From IMG/VR virus record IMGVR_UViG_3300021085_002202, positions 1-34,175 of that record: 34,175 nt of DNA; one strand, given 5' to 3'. Positions 1 through 7,133 of the stretch are shown one piece after another (the stretch's first letter is position 1; the number at the start of each line of letters is the position of its first letter). This DNA is from a virus. Both the position numbers and the translations under genes were made by a program. The notes under the pieces are model-generated. The model did no database searches, had not been told where the DNA came from, and saw only the letters and a program-made list of their open reading frames with translations.

Positions 1-50
1 TTGACGTCTTCTACTGTGCCGACCCACCATGTAAATTCACCGTAAATCAT
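1..50 (-). CDS. 5: Baseplate hub/tail lysozyme gp5, N-terminal fragment (runs off the window)
   Basis: Only the first 16 codons are present (MIYGEFTWWVGTVEDV). The start overlaps the stop of the upstream gene (TAATG). The FTWWVGxVED opening is what I recognise from the N-terminal OB-fold of gp5 in T4-like marine phages. In T4, gp5 is the cell-puncturing lysozyme of the hub and sits on a gp27 trimer, so its position directly after the gp27-like gene fits. Too little is visible to say whether the lysozyme domain is present. Confidence 0.6.
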   Translation of the reverse strand, partial: MIYGEFTWWVGTVEDV

Positions 51-1414
51 TAAAAGTCTCCCAAACTATCTTTCATAATAGAAAGAGTCATGCTATGTTG
101 TCCATTGGCAATATCGTGGCGAATACCCGTGATCAGAAAAATACCAGACATATACGGATCTTCAAGTTCTTCGCGATCAACTCGCTCGTTACCCTTTTCT
201 GTAGTTTTTGGGTATATCAATCTGAGCAACATACCAGTTTCGATATCAGTCTTTCCTGGAACTGTAATCTCCATCACTTGCTGATTAAACTCTGCATCAC
301 CGTATCTTCTAATCAGTGTGTTTCTTATCTGATCAACACCTCTGTGGAAGTTACTACCGAACGGAGAAGTTGCCATTGGTGAAAAAGTTCTGTTTGCTGC
401 TGGATTACCGAGCATATTCTCTGGAATTGGATTCACATTTGAAATTGTCTCGAAATCTTTGAAAGTCTCTTTAAGATATCTTCTATCTTCAGCAGCAAAC
501 TGCTCAGATTCTGGTCGAGCGTCGAACTTCATAATCGCCAAACGCTTGGTCGTGAAATCGTATGAGACTATAGAACTTGCAGTGTATCCATCGTTTTGTG
601 CTTTGATATTATCCTTGAATGTAGGAAAGTATATGCTCTCAACTTGATTGAACCGACTGCCTATGAATGGAGAAATGTAATTGTAATTTCCAGATCTAAT
701 GTCTTCGGTTATCTCAGCTGTTTGACTTTGTTGAACATTGTACTCATCATAAACAACCCGAGCCTCTTTTTGTTTCTTCACGAGGTGTTCAGGTGATGTA
801 AAATGAAACCCACCAACTGTTTCATAAAACTTAAAATTTGATTTGGAAGATTCTGCACCAACAGTTTTAGACGCCAAGTGATTCAGACACTTAAAAGGAG
901 ACCAGAAGTTTGCGATAAACTCATAGTTTTGTGATGTGTGTGGTCTATCCTGAATAGTAATCTTGGTTTTACCAACTGGTGTTTCTGCTGCAACCTGCTC
1001 AAAAATCTTTTCTGCTATATCGTCAGTAGATCCAACAAACTTTGAGGTCAATCTAACAAATGTGTCCGTGTATGCCTCAGCAGACATACATTTAAGGGTG
1101 TAGATCTGCTCTCGGTCATTATTTAATACTCTATTTTTTATACCATAAACAACGAATGCCATCTGTAAAGATGTATCAAATGTAGGCGTTCTGAATTTTA
1201 GTGTCACAGTTTCTTGACCGAGCAATGGAGCACCTGTAATCATTCCATTGGCATCAACGATGGTAATATCTGCAACCATTCCATTGAGATCCATGTTCTC
1301 ATAGATAATTGCTTCAACCATGAAGTTTTTAATACTGAATGTCTGTCCATCAGAAGTGACAAGGTCTGCCTCTTCAATCAGAACGGATCCAGGTTGCTTT
1401 AAAATCTCACTCAT
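50..1414 (-). CDS. 27: Baseplate hub protein, gp27-like
   Basis: This 454-aa protein probably forms the trimeric hub ring connecting the tail tube to the gp5 spike. It has the build of the gp27/phage late control D fold: N-terminal beta domains (about 1-130), a middle region with a FWSPFKCLNHLA segment (about 170) that parallels the T4 gp27 PWTSTFENYLSYV region, and a C-terminal beta domain ending in IFLITGIRHDIANGQHSMTL, which parallels the T4 VDEVIHELSNNNSVTHLYM region. It lies between gp53 and gp5. It overlaps gp53 by 8 nt (ATGAGTGA), which suggests translational coupling. It is longer than T4 gp27 (about 390 aa). The assignment rests on these remembered alignments and on position. Confidence 0.72.
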   Translation of the reverse strand: MSEILKQPGSVLIEEADLVTSDGQTFSIKNFMVEAIIYENMDLNGMVADITIVDANGMITGAPLLGQETVTLKFRTPTFDTSLQMAFVVYGIKNRVLNNDREQIYTLKCMSAEAYTDTFVRLTSKFVGSTDDIAEKIFEQVAAETPVGKTKITIQDRPHTSQNYEFIANFWSPFKCLNHLASKTVGAESSKSNFKFYETVGGFHFTSPEHLVKKQKEARVVYDEYNVQQSQTAEITEDIRSGNYNYISPFIGSRFNQVESIYFPTFKDNIKAQNDGYTASSIVSYDFTTKRLAIMKFDARPESEQFAAEDRRYLKETFKDFETISNVNPIPENMLGNPAANRTFSPMATSPFGSNFHRGVDQIRNTLIRRYGDAEFNQQVMEITVPGKTDIETGMLLRLIYPKTTEKGNERVDREELEDPYMSGIFLITGIRHDIANGQHSMTLSIMKDSLGDF

Positions 1415-1910
1415 TTACTAACCGCTTGAATTCTGAAATGAAGTCTTGAATAAATCTGGGATCTATCACTTTGATGTTTTGTCTCAAGTCGTTTTCAAAT
1501 TCTTCGTGTTGGAGGTGACTGACCTCGGAGATTTCCCCGCTTGCCAACTTTGCTGCATCATATTCTACACATACAAGGTTGTTGTCTTTAGTGATGAAAT
1601 GGTGTACATTACCGCTATTGTTTGCTCCATACTTATCATCGACAAGTTTAGCTAATTGATCTGGGCTGTAATACCAATCATTGTATGGATCGATTATATC
1701 ATTCACCAACAAGACAGTCCAATATAGTTTTGGGTCATCATATAATATGTCAGCAACATCTTCTGGTCTTTGTCCCGCTTCTATTGTGAATGCTGTCAAA
1801 AGCAATTCGTTTTTAGCGATCTCTTGTATTTTAATTTTTCTGAAAATGTCAGTTGCAACAACAATCTTATCATCGATGACATATCCAATTTTTGGGAAAT
1901 GTTTAAACAT
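1407..1910 (-). CDS. 53: Baseplate wedge protein gp53
   Basis: This 167-aa protein is the wedge subunit that locks wedges together around the hub during baseplate assembly. The diagnostic block is LYWTVLLVNDIIDPYNDWY (about residues 61-79), with the preceding ALTIEAGxRPEDVADILYDDP-type region. This is the gp53 signature, also found in a LysM-like wedge family. The start codon follows a clear GAGG ribosome-binding site and overlaps the gp48 stop by one base (TAATG). The gene belongs to a leftward late operon with gp48, gp27-like and gp5. Confidence 0.9.
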   Translation of the reverse strand: MFKHFPKIGYVIDDKIVVATDIFRKIKIQEIAKNELLLTAFTIEAGQRPEDVADILYDDPKLYWTVLLVNDIIDPYNDWYYSPDQLAKLVDDKYGANNSGNVHHFITKDNNLVCVEYDAAKLASGEISEVSHLQHEEFENDLRQNIKVIDPRFIQDFISEFKRLVNE

Positions 1911-3049
1911 TAATAACCTTCCTCAATTCTTGATCTCGTCAAGAGTTCAGTCTCTCTGAACGCCATACTCATAGTTATCTCCGACGGTGCGCCACGCGCA
2001 TCTTTGAATGTAGTAAATGTTCCACCGCTTCCGTAGTCGATGGAAAGATCTGTCAAGAAGCAAGGGGCGATCTTATTCAAGTATGAGTTTTCTCTGTTTT
2101 TGTAAACATACTCGATCTTAAACTCAGAGGGGAACGTGAAGAACAAACCGCCTAAATCTTTTTCGGGATGCATGTGTGCTTTGAATAGGTTGATGATATT
2201 CATAACATCAGAAAGTTCTTTCTCATTTCTCGGAGCGAACTTATACTGAAATGCAAAACTTCTGAATCCCATCGTTTGGAAGATTTGCTCTTTATATGGG
2301 TTTGTTATAGTTCTGGTAGAAGCCCGTATAGCACCACCAACATTCAATTCTCCAAGACCAATTGCCTTTGGAATGTCAGAGGTGTTTGCCATCTTCCTTG
2401 CGATCACACTACCTGCACCAGACTCAGCAGCTGCAGCTGCAGCACCAGCGAAATCACCCGCTGAGAGTTTTGACATCATACTGCCCCCAGTTTTGCCTAT
2501 TCCAAGTTCATCAGCCATGCCGCCACCCATAATAGTGCCAAGATCTTCTACGTTAAACTCGGCTCCATATTTCGCTTGGGGGGAGTTGGGAATATAAAGA
2601 GAAATGGCAGAATCAATTTTCTGGGTGGTTCTTGTTTGCATCGCACCTGCCTTGGAAAACAACGCAGAAGCTGCAAGAGCACCACCACCAGCACCTGCTG
2701 CAACAGCCGCTGCCCCGCCTTTAGCTGCAGCCACAGCAGTACCAACAGCAGTACCGAATCCAACAGCAGCGACCTTACCCAAGAAAGACTGTCTGTCATT
2801 CTCTAATTTTACCTTCTCGCCTGCAGACTTATCACCTTCGTTGGCAAGTTTCTCGGTCGCCTCTTGCCTAGATTTTACTTCTGCCGCGCTTTCTGTCTTA
2901 AAAATGAAGAAGTTAATCGCATGAGGTTGTTCATCCGAACCAATGTTGGATGGATAGCGATACAATTTGGTGCGTTGCTTTTTCTTCTTTTTCTCGGTAG
3001 CAGCATCAGTTGATTTAGGAGTTTCGCTTGTGTCGCCTTCTTTTGCCAT
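1910..3049 (-). CDS. 48: Baseplate tail-tube cap protein, gp48-like
   Basis: This 379-aa protein is probably the gp48 cap at the hub-tube junction, where tube polymerisation starts. It begins with a Lys-rich charged stretch (KKKKKQRTKLYRYPSNIG, about 20-37) followed by HAINFFIFK. The middle (about 95-220) is Ala/Gly-rich and low complexity. The C-terminal 110 residues hold the conserved part: FRSFAFQYKFAPRNEKELSDVMNII, then PSEFKIEYVY and ITMSMAFRETELLTRSRI. This parallels the T4 gp48 end (LTPRSTEDLMAIIN ... FTLEITMREIITLNRASLY). It is the first gene of the leftward operon, about 35 nt downstream of the late promoter at 3084-3091. Confidence 0.8.
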   Translation of the reverse strand: MAKEGDTSETPKSTDAATEKKKKKQRTKLYRYPSNIGSDEQPHAINFFIFKTESAAEVKSRQEATEKLANEGDKSAGEKVKLENDRQSFLGKVAAVGFGTAVGTAVAAAKGGAAAVAAGAGGGALAASALFSKAGAMQTRTTQKIDSAISLYIPNSPQAKYGAEFNVEDLGTIMGGGMADELGIGKTGGSMMSKLSAGDFAGAAAAAAESGAGSVIARKMANTSDIPKAIGLGELNVGGAIRASTRTITNPYKEQIFQTMGFRSFAFQYKFAPRNEKELSDVMNIINLFKAHMHPEKDLGGLFFTFPSEFKIEYVYKNRENSYLNKIAPCFLTDLSIDYGSGGTFTTFKDARGAPSEITMSMAFRETELLTRSRIEEGY

Positions 3050-3059
3050 TCTGCTTCTC

Positions 3060-3067
3060 TATAAATA
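3060..3067 (+). promoter_or_regulatory. T4-type late promoter TATAAATA driving the gp4 operon
   Basis: The site is an exact TATAAATA, the T4 late-promoter -10 element recognised by gp55-type sigma with gp33 as coactivator. It lies 24 nt before the gp4 ATG at 3092. gp33 is encoded in this window. Its predicted transcript would begin near 3073. Confidence 0.75.
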
Positions 3068-3083
3068 GTGTTATTATTTTTCT

Positions 3084-3091
3084 TATTTATA
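3084..3091 (-). promoter_or_regulatory. T4-type late promoter TATAAATA driving the gp48-gp53-gp27 operon
   Basis: The site is an exact TATAAATA on the minus strand, 34 nt before the gp48 start. It interlocks with the plus-strand late promoter at 3060-3067. Each predicted start site lies between the two boxes, so the divergent transcripts overlap by a few bases. Confidence 0.72.
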
Positions 3092-3535
3092 ATGCCATAT
3101 TCAAAGAACTTACATCAGGGTCGCTTTAAACCCACTAATCCTAAAAAATATTGCGGAGATGTGTCCAATATTATTTATAGGTCTTCATATGAGCTAAAAT
3201 TTATGAAATGGTGCGATATAAACTCTAATATCGTTGAGTGGGGTTCCGAAGAGATCGTCATACCATACAAGTCCCCGATTGACAACAGAGTGCATAGATA
3301 TTACCCCGATTTCTATATGAAACTCAACAACAAGAAATACCTCATAGAAATAAAGCCATCGCGGTATACCCAAGAGCCAAAAATTCCCAAGAGAAAAACA
3401 AAAAGGTTCATTGAGGAAGTCAAACAATACGGAACAAACCTCGCTAAGTGGCAAAGTGCTACTGAGTTCTGTATTGACAATGGATGGGAATTCAAGATTA
3501 TTACAGAAAAGGAATTGGGCATTTCGTATAAATAA
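3092..3535 (+). CDS. 4: Head completion protein gp4 (gp50/gp4 family)
   Basis: This 147-aa protein (from MPYSKNLHQGRF) belongs to the T4 gp4 head-completion family, needed to finish DNA-filled heads before tail joining. Diagnostic blocks are GRFKPTNPKKYCGDVSNIIYRSSYE near the N-terminus, ELKFMKWCD, and the central RYYPDFYMKLNNKKYLIEIKP, which resembles a PD-(D/E)XK nuclease core (PDF...EIK). The ATG at 3092 is chosen over an upstream in-frame GTG at 3068 because it begins the conserved region and the GTG overlaps the late promoter. The last codons (Tyr-Lys-stop) are part of another TATAAATA box. Confidence 0.88.
   Translation: MPYSKNLHQGRFKPTNPKKYCGDVSNIIYRSSYELKFMKWCDINSNIVEWGSEEIVIPYKSPIDNRVHRYYPDFYMKLNNKKYLIEIKPSRYTQEPKIPKRKTKRFIEEVKQYGTNLAKWQSATEFCIDNGWEFKIITEKELGISYK
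3527..3534 (+). promoter_or_regulatory. Possible late promoter TATAAATA embedded in the gp4 stop
   Basis: The site is an exact TATAAATA formed by the last codons of gp4 (Tyr-Lys-TAA). Only AGGGT separates it from the ATG at 3540. If used, the transcript would be leaderless or nearly so. The same arrangement occurs at 29481-29488. It may instead be a coincidence of codon usage. Confidence 0.45.
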
Positions 3536-3539
3536 GGGT

Positions 3540-4106
3540 ATGGCTAATCCTTTTGAACAAATCAGAGCAAACTCGAACGACCAGCGTAAATCTATGGACT
3601 GGTATCAGAGGCAAGTACGGCAGTTGGCATCAAATGTTAACTCACCTGCAGCAGCCATGCGCTCAAAAATGTTTGAAGTATCTGGCGATATAGAAATAGG
3701 GAGCATGTATCTCTATAGGTACGACCCAAAACACAAAAAGACACTTCCATATTATGACACCTTCCCATTGGTTCTTCCATTCGAACCTACAAAGGGAGGA
3801 TTCTACGGTTTAAATCTCCACTACCTGCCATTTATGCTGAGAGCAAAACTTCTTGGAGAATTGATTCAAACATCAAACGACAAGACAATTGGTCCAGATA
3901 CAAAAATGAGATACAATTGGCAGTTGCTCAAGAGTATTGGCAACGAGGTTAAACCTTGTGTGAAACGATATTTGTCAAATCACGTTGTAACCCAATATTA
4001 TAAAGTAAATCCACAAGATTGGCAGTCAACTATATTTCTTCCGATCGACAATTTTGTTGGTGCAACAAAGAATAAAGTATTCACAGATTCAAGGGCAATG
4101 CTATAA
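3540..4106 (+). CDS. Conserved T4-like phage protein of unknown function in the virion block
   Basis: This 188-aa protein begins MANPFEQIRANSNDQRKSMDW. The open frame extends upstream inside gp4, but the ATG at 3540 lies just after the gp4 stop and gives the conserved-looking start. It shows no membrane segment or signal peptide. Aromatic-rich motifs are visible: GSMYLYRYDPKHKKTLPYYDTFPL and GGFYGLNLHYLPFMLRAKLL. Its place between head completion gp4 and the tail-tube-like gene suggests a virion or assembly role. A gp2-type DNA-end protector is one possibility I cannot confirm. Its stop overlaps the next start by one base (TAATG). Confidence 0.6.
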   Translation: MANPFEQIRANSNDQRKSMDWYQRQVRQLASNVNSPAAAMRSKMFEVSGDIEIGSMYLYRYDPKHKKTLPYYDTFPLVLPFEPTKGGFYGLNLHYLPFMLRAKLLGELIQTSNDKTIGPDTKMRYNWQLLKSIGNEVKPCVKRYLSNHVVTQYYKVNPQDWQSTIFLPIDNFVGATKNKVFTDSRAML

Positions 4107-4735
4107 TGGCTAATTTCAGTTTAAATGATTTTCTAGGAAAAATACGGCAGGATGACCTTGCTCGTGCCGCCAGATTTGAAGTTGTGATCACAACTCCTGG
4201 AAAGTCAAAAAATGCAAGAAGCGTATCACTGCTTTGTGAAGAAGCAGCGATCCCTGGATTAATTTCGACATTCACGCCAACCAAGATTGGTAACTGGACT
4301 GAGTATCGCGTCCATGGTGTTGAGTTCTTTGGTGACAACGCGACATTTGGTTTTTATGTTGACACTCAATGGGGCGTGAGAGAGTTTTTTGAAGACTGGA
4401 TCGCAACTGCCCAAGTAGACCCTATATCAAAAGAGGTTGGGTTCTATGAAGATTACACTGCTGATGTCGAGATATATACGTTGGATCGTGGAGACAACAG
4501 GACAGGAAAGTGGTGTCTCAAAGACGCATTCCCGAGACTGATAAACTTAACACCGTTGGGGCAAGCAACTGATTCTCCTGCAAGAGTCTCGGTGACATTT
4601 GCGTATAAGTACTGGACTTCAGATACGATTGAAGAAGGATTCCGTGATGGCGGTGGTCGTCTCGGCAATGTTAAAAGATTTGTTAATATGTTTAAAAATG
4701 GCGGTAAAGGGTTTAAAGACCTGTTTGACTTTTAA
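4106..4735 (+). CDS. Tail-tube-fold protein (gp19/gp54 family)
   Basis: This 209-aa protein is either the tail tube monomer (gp19) or the related tube initiator (gp54). It begins with a short helix and LARAARFEVVITTP, then CEEAAIPGLISTFTPTKIG, a beta-rich middle (VEFFGDNATFGFYVD, EFFEDWIATAQVDP), and ends with LKDAFPRLINLTPLG ... VSVTFAYKYW. The last part matches the closing strand of T4 gp19 (IQTFEVTLALDYW) and gp54 (ITTFDVTFAYRV). The remaining 30 residues are Gly/Lys-rich. The length is between T4 gp19 (163 aa) and gp54 (about 320 aa). I cannot decide between the two from sequence alone. Confidence 0.75.
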   Translation: MANFSLNDFLGKIRQDDLARAARFEVVITTPGKSKNARSVSLLCEEAAIPGLISTFTPTKIGNWTEYRVHGVEFFGDNATFGFYVDTQWGVREFFEDWIATAQVDPISKEVGFYEDYTADVEIYTLDRGDNRTGKWCLKDAFPRLINLTPLGQATDSPARVSVTFAYKYWTSDTIEEGFRDGGGRLGNVKRFVNMFKNGGKGFKDLFDF

Positions 4736-4748
4736 GGAGTAATTAGTA

Positions 4749-5447
4749 ATGGCACTACCACAAATTGATGTGCAAACATTTGATGTGAATATATCATCGA
4801 TGGGAAAGAAAGTAAAATTTAGACCTTTCCTTGTTAAAGAAGAAAAACTATTGGTTATGGCAGGAGAGTCTACGGACAGTTCTGATATGATCCACACAGT
4901 ACAACAGATCATCACAAACTGTTCGCTGGGTAAAGTTGATGGATCTAAATTACCAATCTTTGATTTACAGAAAGTATTTTTGGAAATCAGAGGCATGTCT
5001 GTCTCCAATATCATCAACTTGATTGCAAAGTGTGGTGAATGTGGGATTGATAACGATGTTGAATTTGACCTTGAAAAAGTAAAGATTACAAAGAACAAAG
5101 GTCATAAGAAACAGATCAAGCTGACAGACTCAATGATAATTGAGATGGATTACCCAAAGGTTACAGATATTGAAAAACTGATGGGTGAGTCGATAGAAGA
5201 AATATATAAAGTCACGGCAAATTGTATCAAGACAATATATAATGATGAAGAAGTGATTGAGTTCCAAGAAAGTCCTCTCGAGGAAAGAATGGATTTCATC
5301 GAACAGTTCTCAGTGAAACAATTTGCACTGATCAGAGAATTTTACGAAAGTATGCCACAATTATTACATGCAATTGATTTTACTTGTAAGGCATGCAAAA
5401 AGGACAATACACTTGTTATTGACGGCTACGAAAATTTTTTCGTCTAA
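4749..5447 (+). CDS. 26: Baseplate hub assembly protein gp26 (T4_baseplate family)
   Basis: This 232-aa protein resembles the gp26/T4 base plate protein family (Pfam PF12322 by memory). It has two Cys pairs, CGEC (95-98) and CKAC (213-216), that could form one zinc ribbon. The N-terminal FRPFLVKEEKLLVMA block and the EERMDFIEQFSVKQF block are typical. The gene starts behind a GGAG site, 13 nt after the tail-tube-like gene. It ends in ENFFV-stop, and the codons for FF form a TTTTTTC heptamer that could allow a -1 frameshift into the next short open frame. Its place between a tube gene and a possible tape-measure gene parallels tail-assembly chaperones such as lambda G. Confidence 0.85.
   Translation: MALPQIDVQTFDVNISSMGKKVKFRPFLVKEEKLLVMAGESTDSSDMIHTVQQIITNCSLGKVDGSKLPIFDLQKVFLEIRGMSVSNIINLIAKCGECGIDNDVEFDLEKVKITKNKGHKKQIKLTDSMIIEMDYPKVTDIEKLMGESIEEIYKVTANCIKTIYNDEEVIEFQESPLEERMDFIEQFSVKQFALIREFYESMPQLLHAIDFTCKACKKDNTLVIDGYENFFV
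5435..5441 (+). other. Candidate -1 ribosomal frameshift (slippery) site TTTTTTC
   Basis: The heptamer is in the correct phase for X XXY YYZ slippage: zero-frame codons are TTT (5436-5438) and TTC (5439-5441), with X at 5435. The zero-frame stop TAA is only two codons downstream (5445-5447). The -1 frame is then open for 58 codons. Confidence 0.55.
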
Positions 5448-5617
5448 GCCTCTCTCATGAGACCTTGCAGAATTTGTTCAAGACGAACTTTTTATTAATG
5501 CAAGAACACCATTACTCTCTCACGGAAATAGAGGCAATGGTTCCTTGGGAGAGGGAAGTCTACGTTGCTATGCTTGTTGAACATCTAAAGAAGAAGGCTG
5601 AAGCCTCAAAGAGATAA
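5441..5617 (+). CDS. gp26 -1 frameshift extension (gp51/GT-like)
   Basis: Reading on in the -1 frame from the slip site gives 58 residues, beginning RLSLSHETLQNLFKTNFLL and containing HYSLTEIEAMVPWEREVYV and a Lys-rich end (KKKAEASKR). The peptide is amphipathic and coding-like, and the EAMVPWERExYVAML pattern resembles phage tail-chaperone C-terminal domains. Coding quality continues upstream of the only in-frame ATG (5498), back to the slip site. This favours production as a gp26 fusion of about 289 aa, because translation from that ATG would lack the LSHETLQNLF part and I see no ribosome-binding site before it. It ends 4 nt before the next gene. If separately translated it would be a 39-aa gp51-like peptide. 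Confidence 0.6.
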   Translation, partial: RLSLSHETLQNLFKTNFLLMQEHHYSLTEIEAMVPWEREVYVAMLVEHLKKKAEASKR

Positions 5618-5621
5618 AAAA

Positions 5622-7055
5622 ATGGCAGAAGAAATTAGACCTAATCTAAAACAATCTACTGGGGACAATGTGATTGGATTCCCAGATCTGTTCAAAGGCA
5701 GTTCTGGGACACCTCTAGAACAGACGCCTCTACAACTGTCAGCAAAAGGTTCTTCTGGTGGAGAGGGTGGTGGTTCTTCTCCAACAGATTCTAAAGTAGT
5801 TTCGATGTTTGGAGAATTACAAGCAGCATCAGAACTTTCTGTGGAGGAATTAGCCAAACAAACAGAACTTCTAGACCAGATTGAACAAAATACTAAATCA
5901 ATGCCAACAGCTGGTGGTCAACAAGCACCAAGCGAAGCTGATATCAAGAATCAATTAGATCCAGAAGAAGGCATCAGTGAAGAACAAGGCGACAAGATTG
6001 TCGAAAAATTAGACGAACTCTCTAATCCAAAAAGCAGCTTGATAGCATTCGCTGCAGCTGCAGCAGCAGCAAACTTACCAGACCTAATAGATAAAATTAA
6101 AGAAGGGTTTAACAGTCTTTCTACTGCACAACAGGTTGGGCTCGCTGCAGTAGGAACTACATTAGCAGTAGGAACTGCAGCTATTGCCAAAAGTGTTTTA
6201 GGTGCTCCTAAAAAGTTACTTGGTGGCAAAGACCCCAAGCCAACACCAAAAACAAAAGCAACTAAGACGACCGCATCAGCAAAGGCTGAACCAAAACCAA
6301 AGAAAACAACACCAAAAGCAAAAGCAAACCCGAAGAAATCTGTTGCAAAAACAGTAGCAAAGGGTGCTGCTAAACAACTTGGAAAAGGAGCTGCAAAGGT
6401 AGCAGCGGTCGCGGCTTCTGGTCCAGCAGCACCTATCGTCGCTGGTGTCTTAGCAGCTGCAACAGTATACGAATTGGGAACAGCAGCACTCAGTGCAGCA
6501 GGGTATGACGAAGAAGTTGAAGCATTTGAAACTGGCGCAATGAATATGGTCGGTATCGAAACTGATGAACAAGAACTCGAAAAAGATAATGCAAAGATGG
6601 CATTGAACAAAAAGAAGATGGACGCTCTGGTTCAGAAGATTGATGCTTCCGACTTATCAGAAGAAGAAAAAACCTCGCAAAAGGCACAGCTGTCTACAGC
6701 ATTGGAAAATAGCGGTGACGTAGATACGTTTGGTGACCGAGAAGCGAGAATGGCTGATAGAACATTTGCTAAATTCGAGAAGAAATATGGCGCGACAGAT
6801 CTGGAAGCACCAACGGCTTCTGCTCCAGAAAGTGCTGCAGCAATCGAAGCACAAACAACAGAAGCAAAGGCAGCAGAAGCAGCAGCAATGGCTCCACAAG
6901 TCAACGTAGCACCTGCCGCTGCTCCGAATGTGAATGTTCCACCATCACCAGCACCAAATGTAAGTGTCACTGCAGTCATGCCAAGAACAGCTATGCCGTC
7001 AGATCCATCGGCGATTGGTATTCAGGCAAGGTCTCCCAAACTTATTGTGACATAA
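5622..7055 (+). CDS. Ala/Lys-rich structural protein, possible tape measure/hub protein
   Basis: This 477-aa protein is not assigned by a strong motif. It has a Gly/Ser-rich N-terminal stretch, a coiled-coil-like segment (ELSVEELAKQTELLDQIEQN, about 75-95), two hydrophobic Ala/Gly/Val-rich stretches (about 140-200 and 245-290) split by a histone-like Lys/Pro/Thr/Ala stretch, charged helices (about 305-400), and an Ala/Pro/Val-rich tail. Hydrophobic patches with long helices suit a tape measure, and its place right after the gp26 frameshift pair matches that gene order in other tailed phages. T4 gp29 is longer (590 aa). It could equally be another virion protein. A terminator-like hairpin follows. 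Confidence 0.55.
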   Translation: MAEEIRPNLKQSTGDNVIGFPDLFKGSSGTPLEQTPLQLSAKGSSGGEGGGSSPTDSKVVSMFGELQAASELSVEELAKQTELLDQIEQNTKSMPTAGGQQAPSEADIKNQLDPEEGISEEQGDKIVEKLDELSNPKSSLIAFAAAAAAANLPDLIDKIKEGFNSLSTAQQVGLAAVGTTLAVGTAAIAKSVLGAPKKLLGGKDPKPTPKTKATKTTASAKAEPKPKKTTPKAKANPKKSVAKTVAKGAAKQLGKGAAKVAAVAASGPAAPIVAGVLAAATVYELGTAALSAAGYDEEVEAFETGAMNMVGIETDEQELEKDNAKMALNKKKMDALVQKIDASDLSEEEKTSQKAQLSTALENSGDVDTFGDREARMADRTFAKFEKKYGATDLEAPTASAPESAAAIEAQTTEAKAAEAAAMAPQVNVAPAAAPNVNVPPSPAPNVSVTAVMPRTAMPSDPSAIGIQARSPKLIVT

Positions 7056-7080
7056 AAAAAGGGACTCCGAAGAGTCCCTT
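7052..7080 (-). terminator. Rho-independent terminator with UUCG tetraloop
   Basis: On the minus strand, AAGGGACTC-TTCG-GAGTCCC is followed by TTTTTTT. The 7-9 bp stem closed by C(UUCG)G is the typical T4-phage terminator shape. It would end leftward transcription through gp32. On the plus strand the hairpin has the A-run upstream and no T-run, so it is weaker for the 477-aa gene. Confidence 0.85.
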
Positions 7081-7133
7081 ATAACCGCATTGCATTTAGG
7101 CACGAGCGGTTTGTCCCAAGGTAGTGGGATTCT

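Noticed and set aside
2604-2924. Rightward 106-aa Ala/Pro-rich frame inside gp48
   Set aside because: It is antisense to the Ala/Gly-rich part of gp48. Low-complexity GC-rich codons open both strands.
3068-3091. Upstream GTG start for gp4
   Set aside because: It lies at the late-promoter box and adds a Leu/Phe-rich stretch not expected for gp4.
3172-3179. Minus-strand TATAAATA inside gp4
   Set aside because: It is within coding sequence (Tyr-Ile codons) and too close behind the real promoter at 3084-3091 to be needed. Kept as coincidence.
6050-6075. GCAGCTGCAGCAGCAGCA run as a microsatellite or regulatory repeat
   Set aside because: It is a poly-Ala coding stretch inside the 477-aa gene and is short.
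5951-6610. Leftward 219-aa Ala/Phe-rich frame inside the 477-aa gene
   Set aside because: It is a shadow of the Ala/Lys/Thr-rich segment on the plus strand, with no ribosome-binding site or neighbour support.
7114-7129. Small plus-strand hairpin TCCCA/TGGGA as terminator for the 477-aa gene
   Set aside because: Only 5 bp with a weak T-rich tail (ATTCTTT). Possible but not strong enough to list as a feature.
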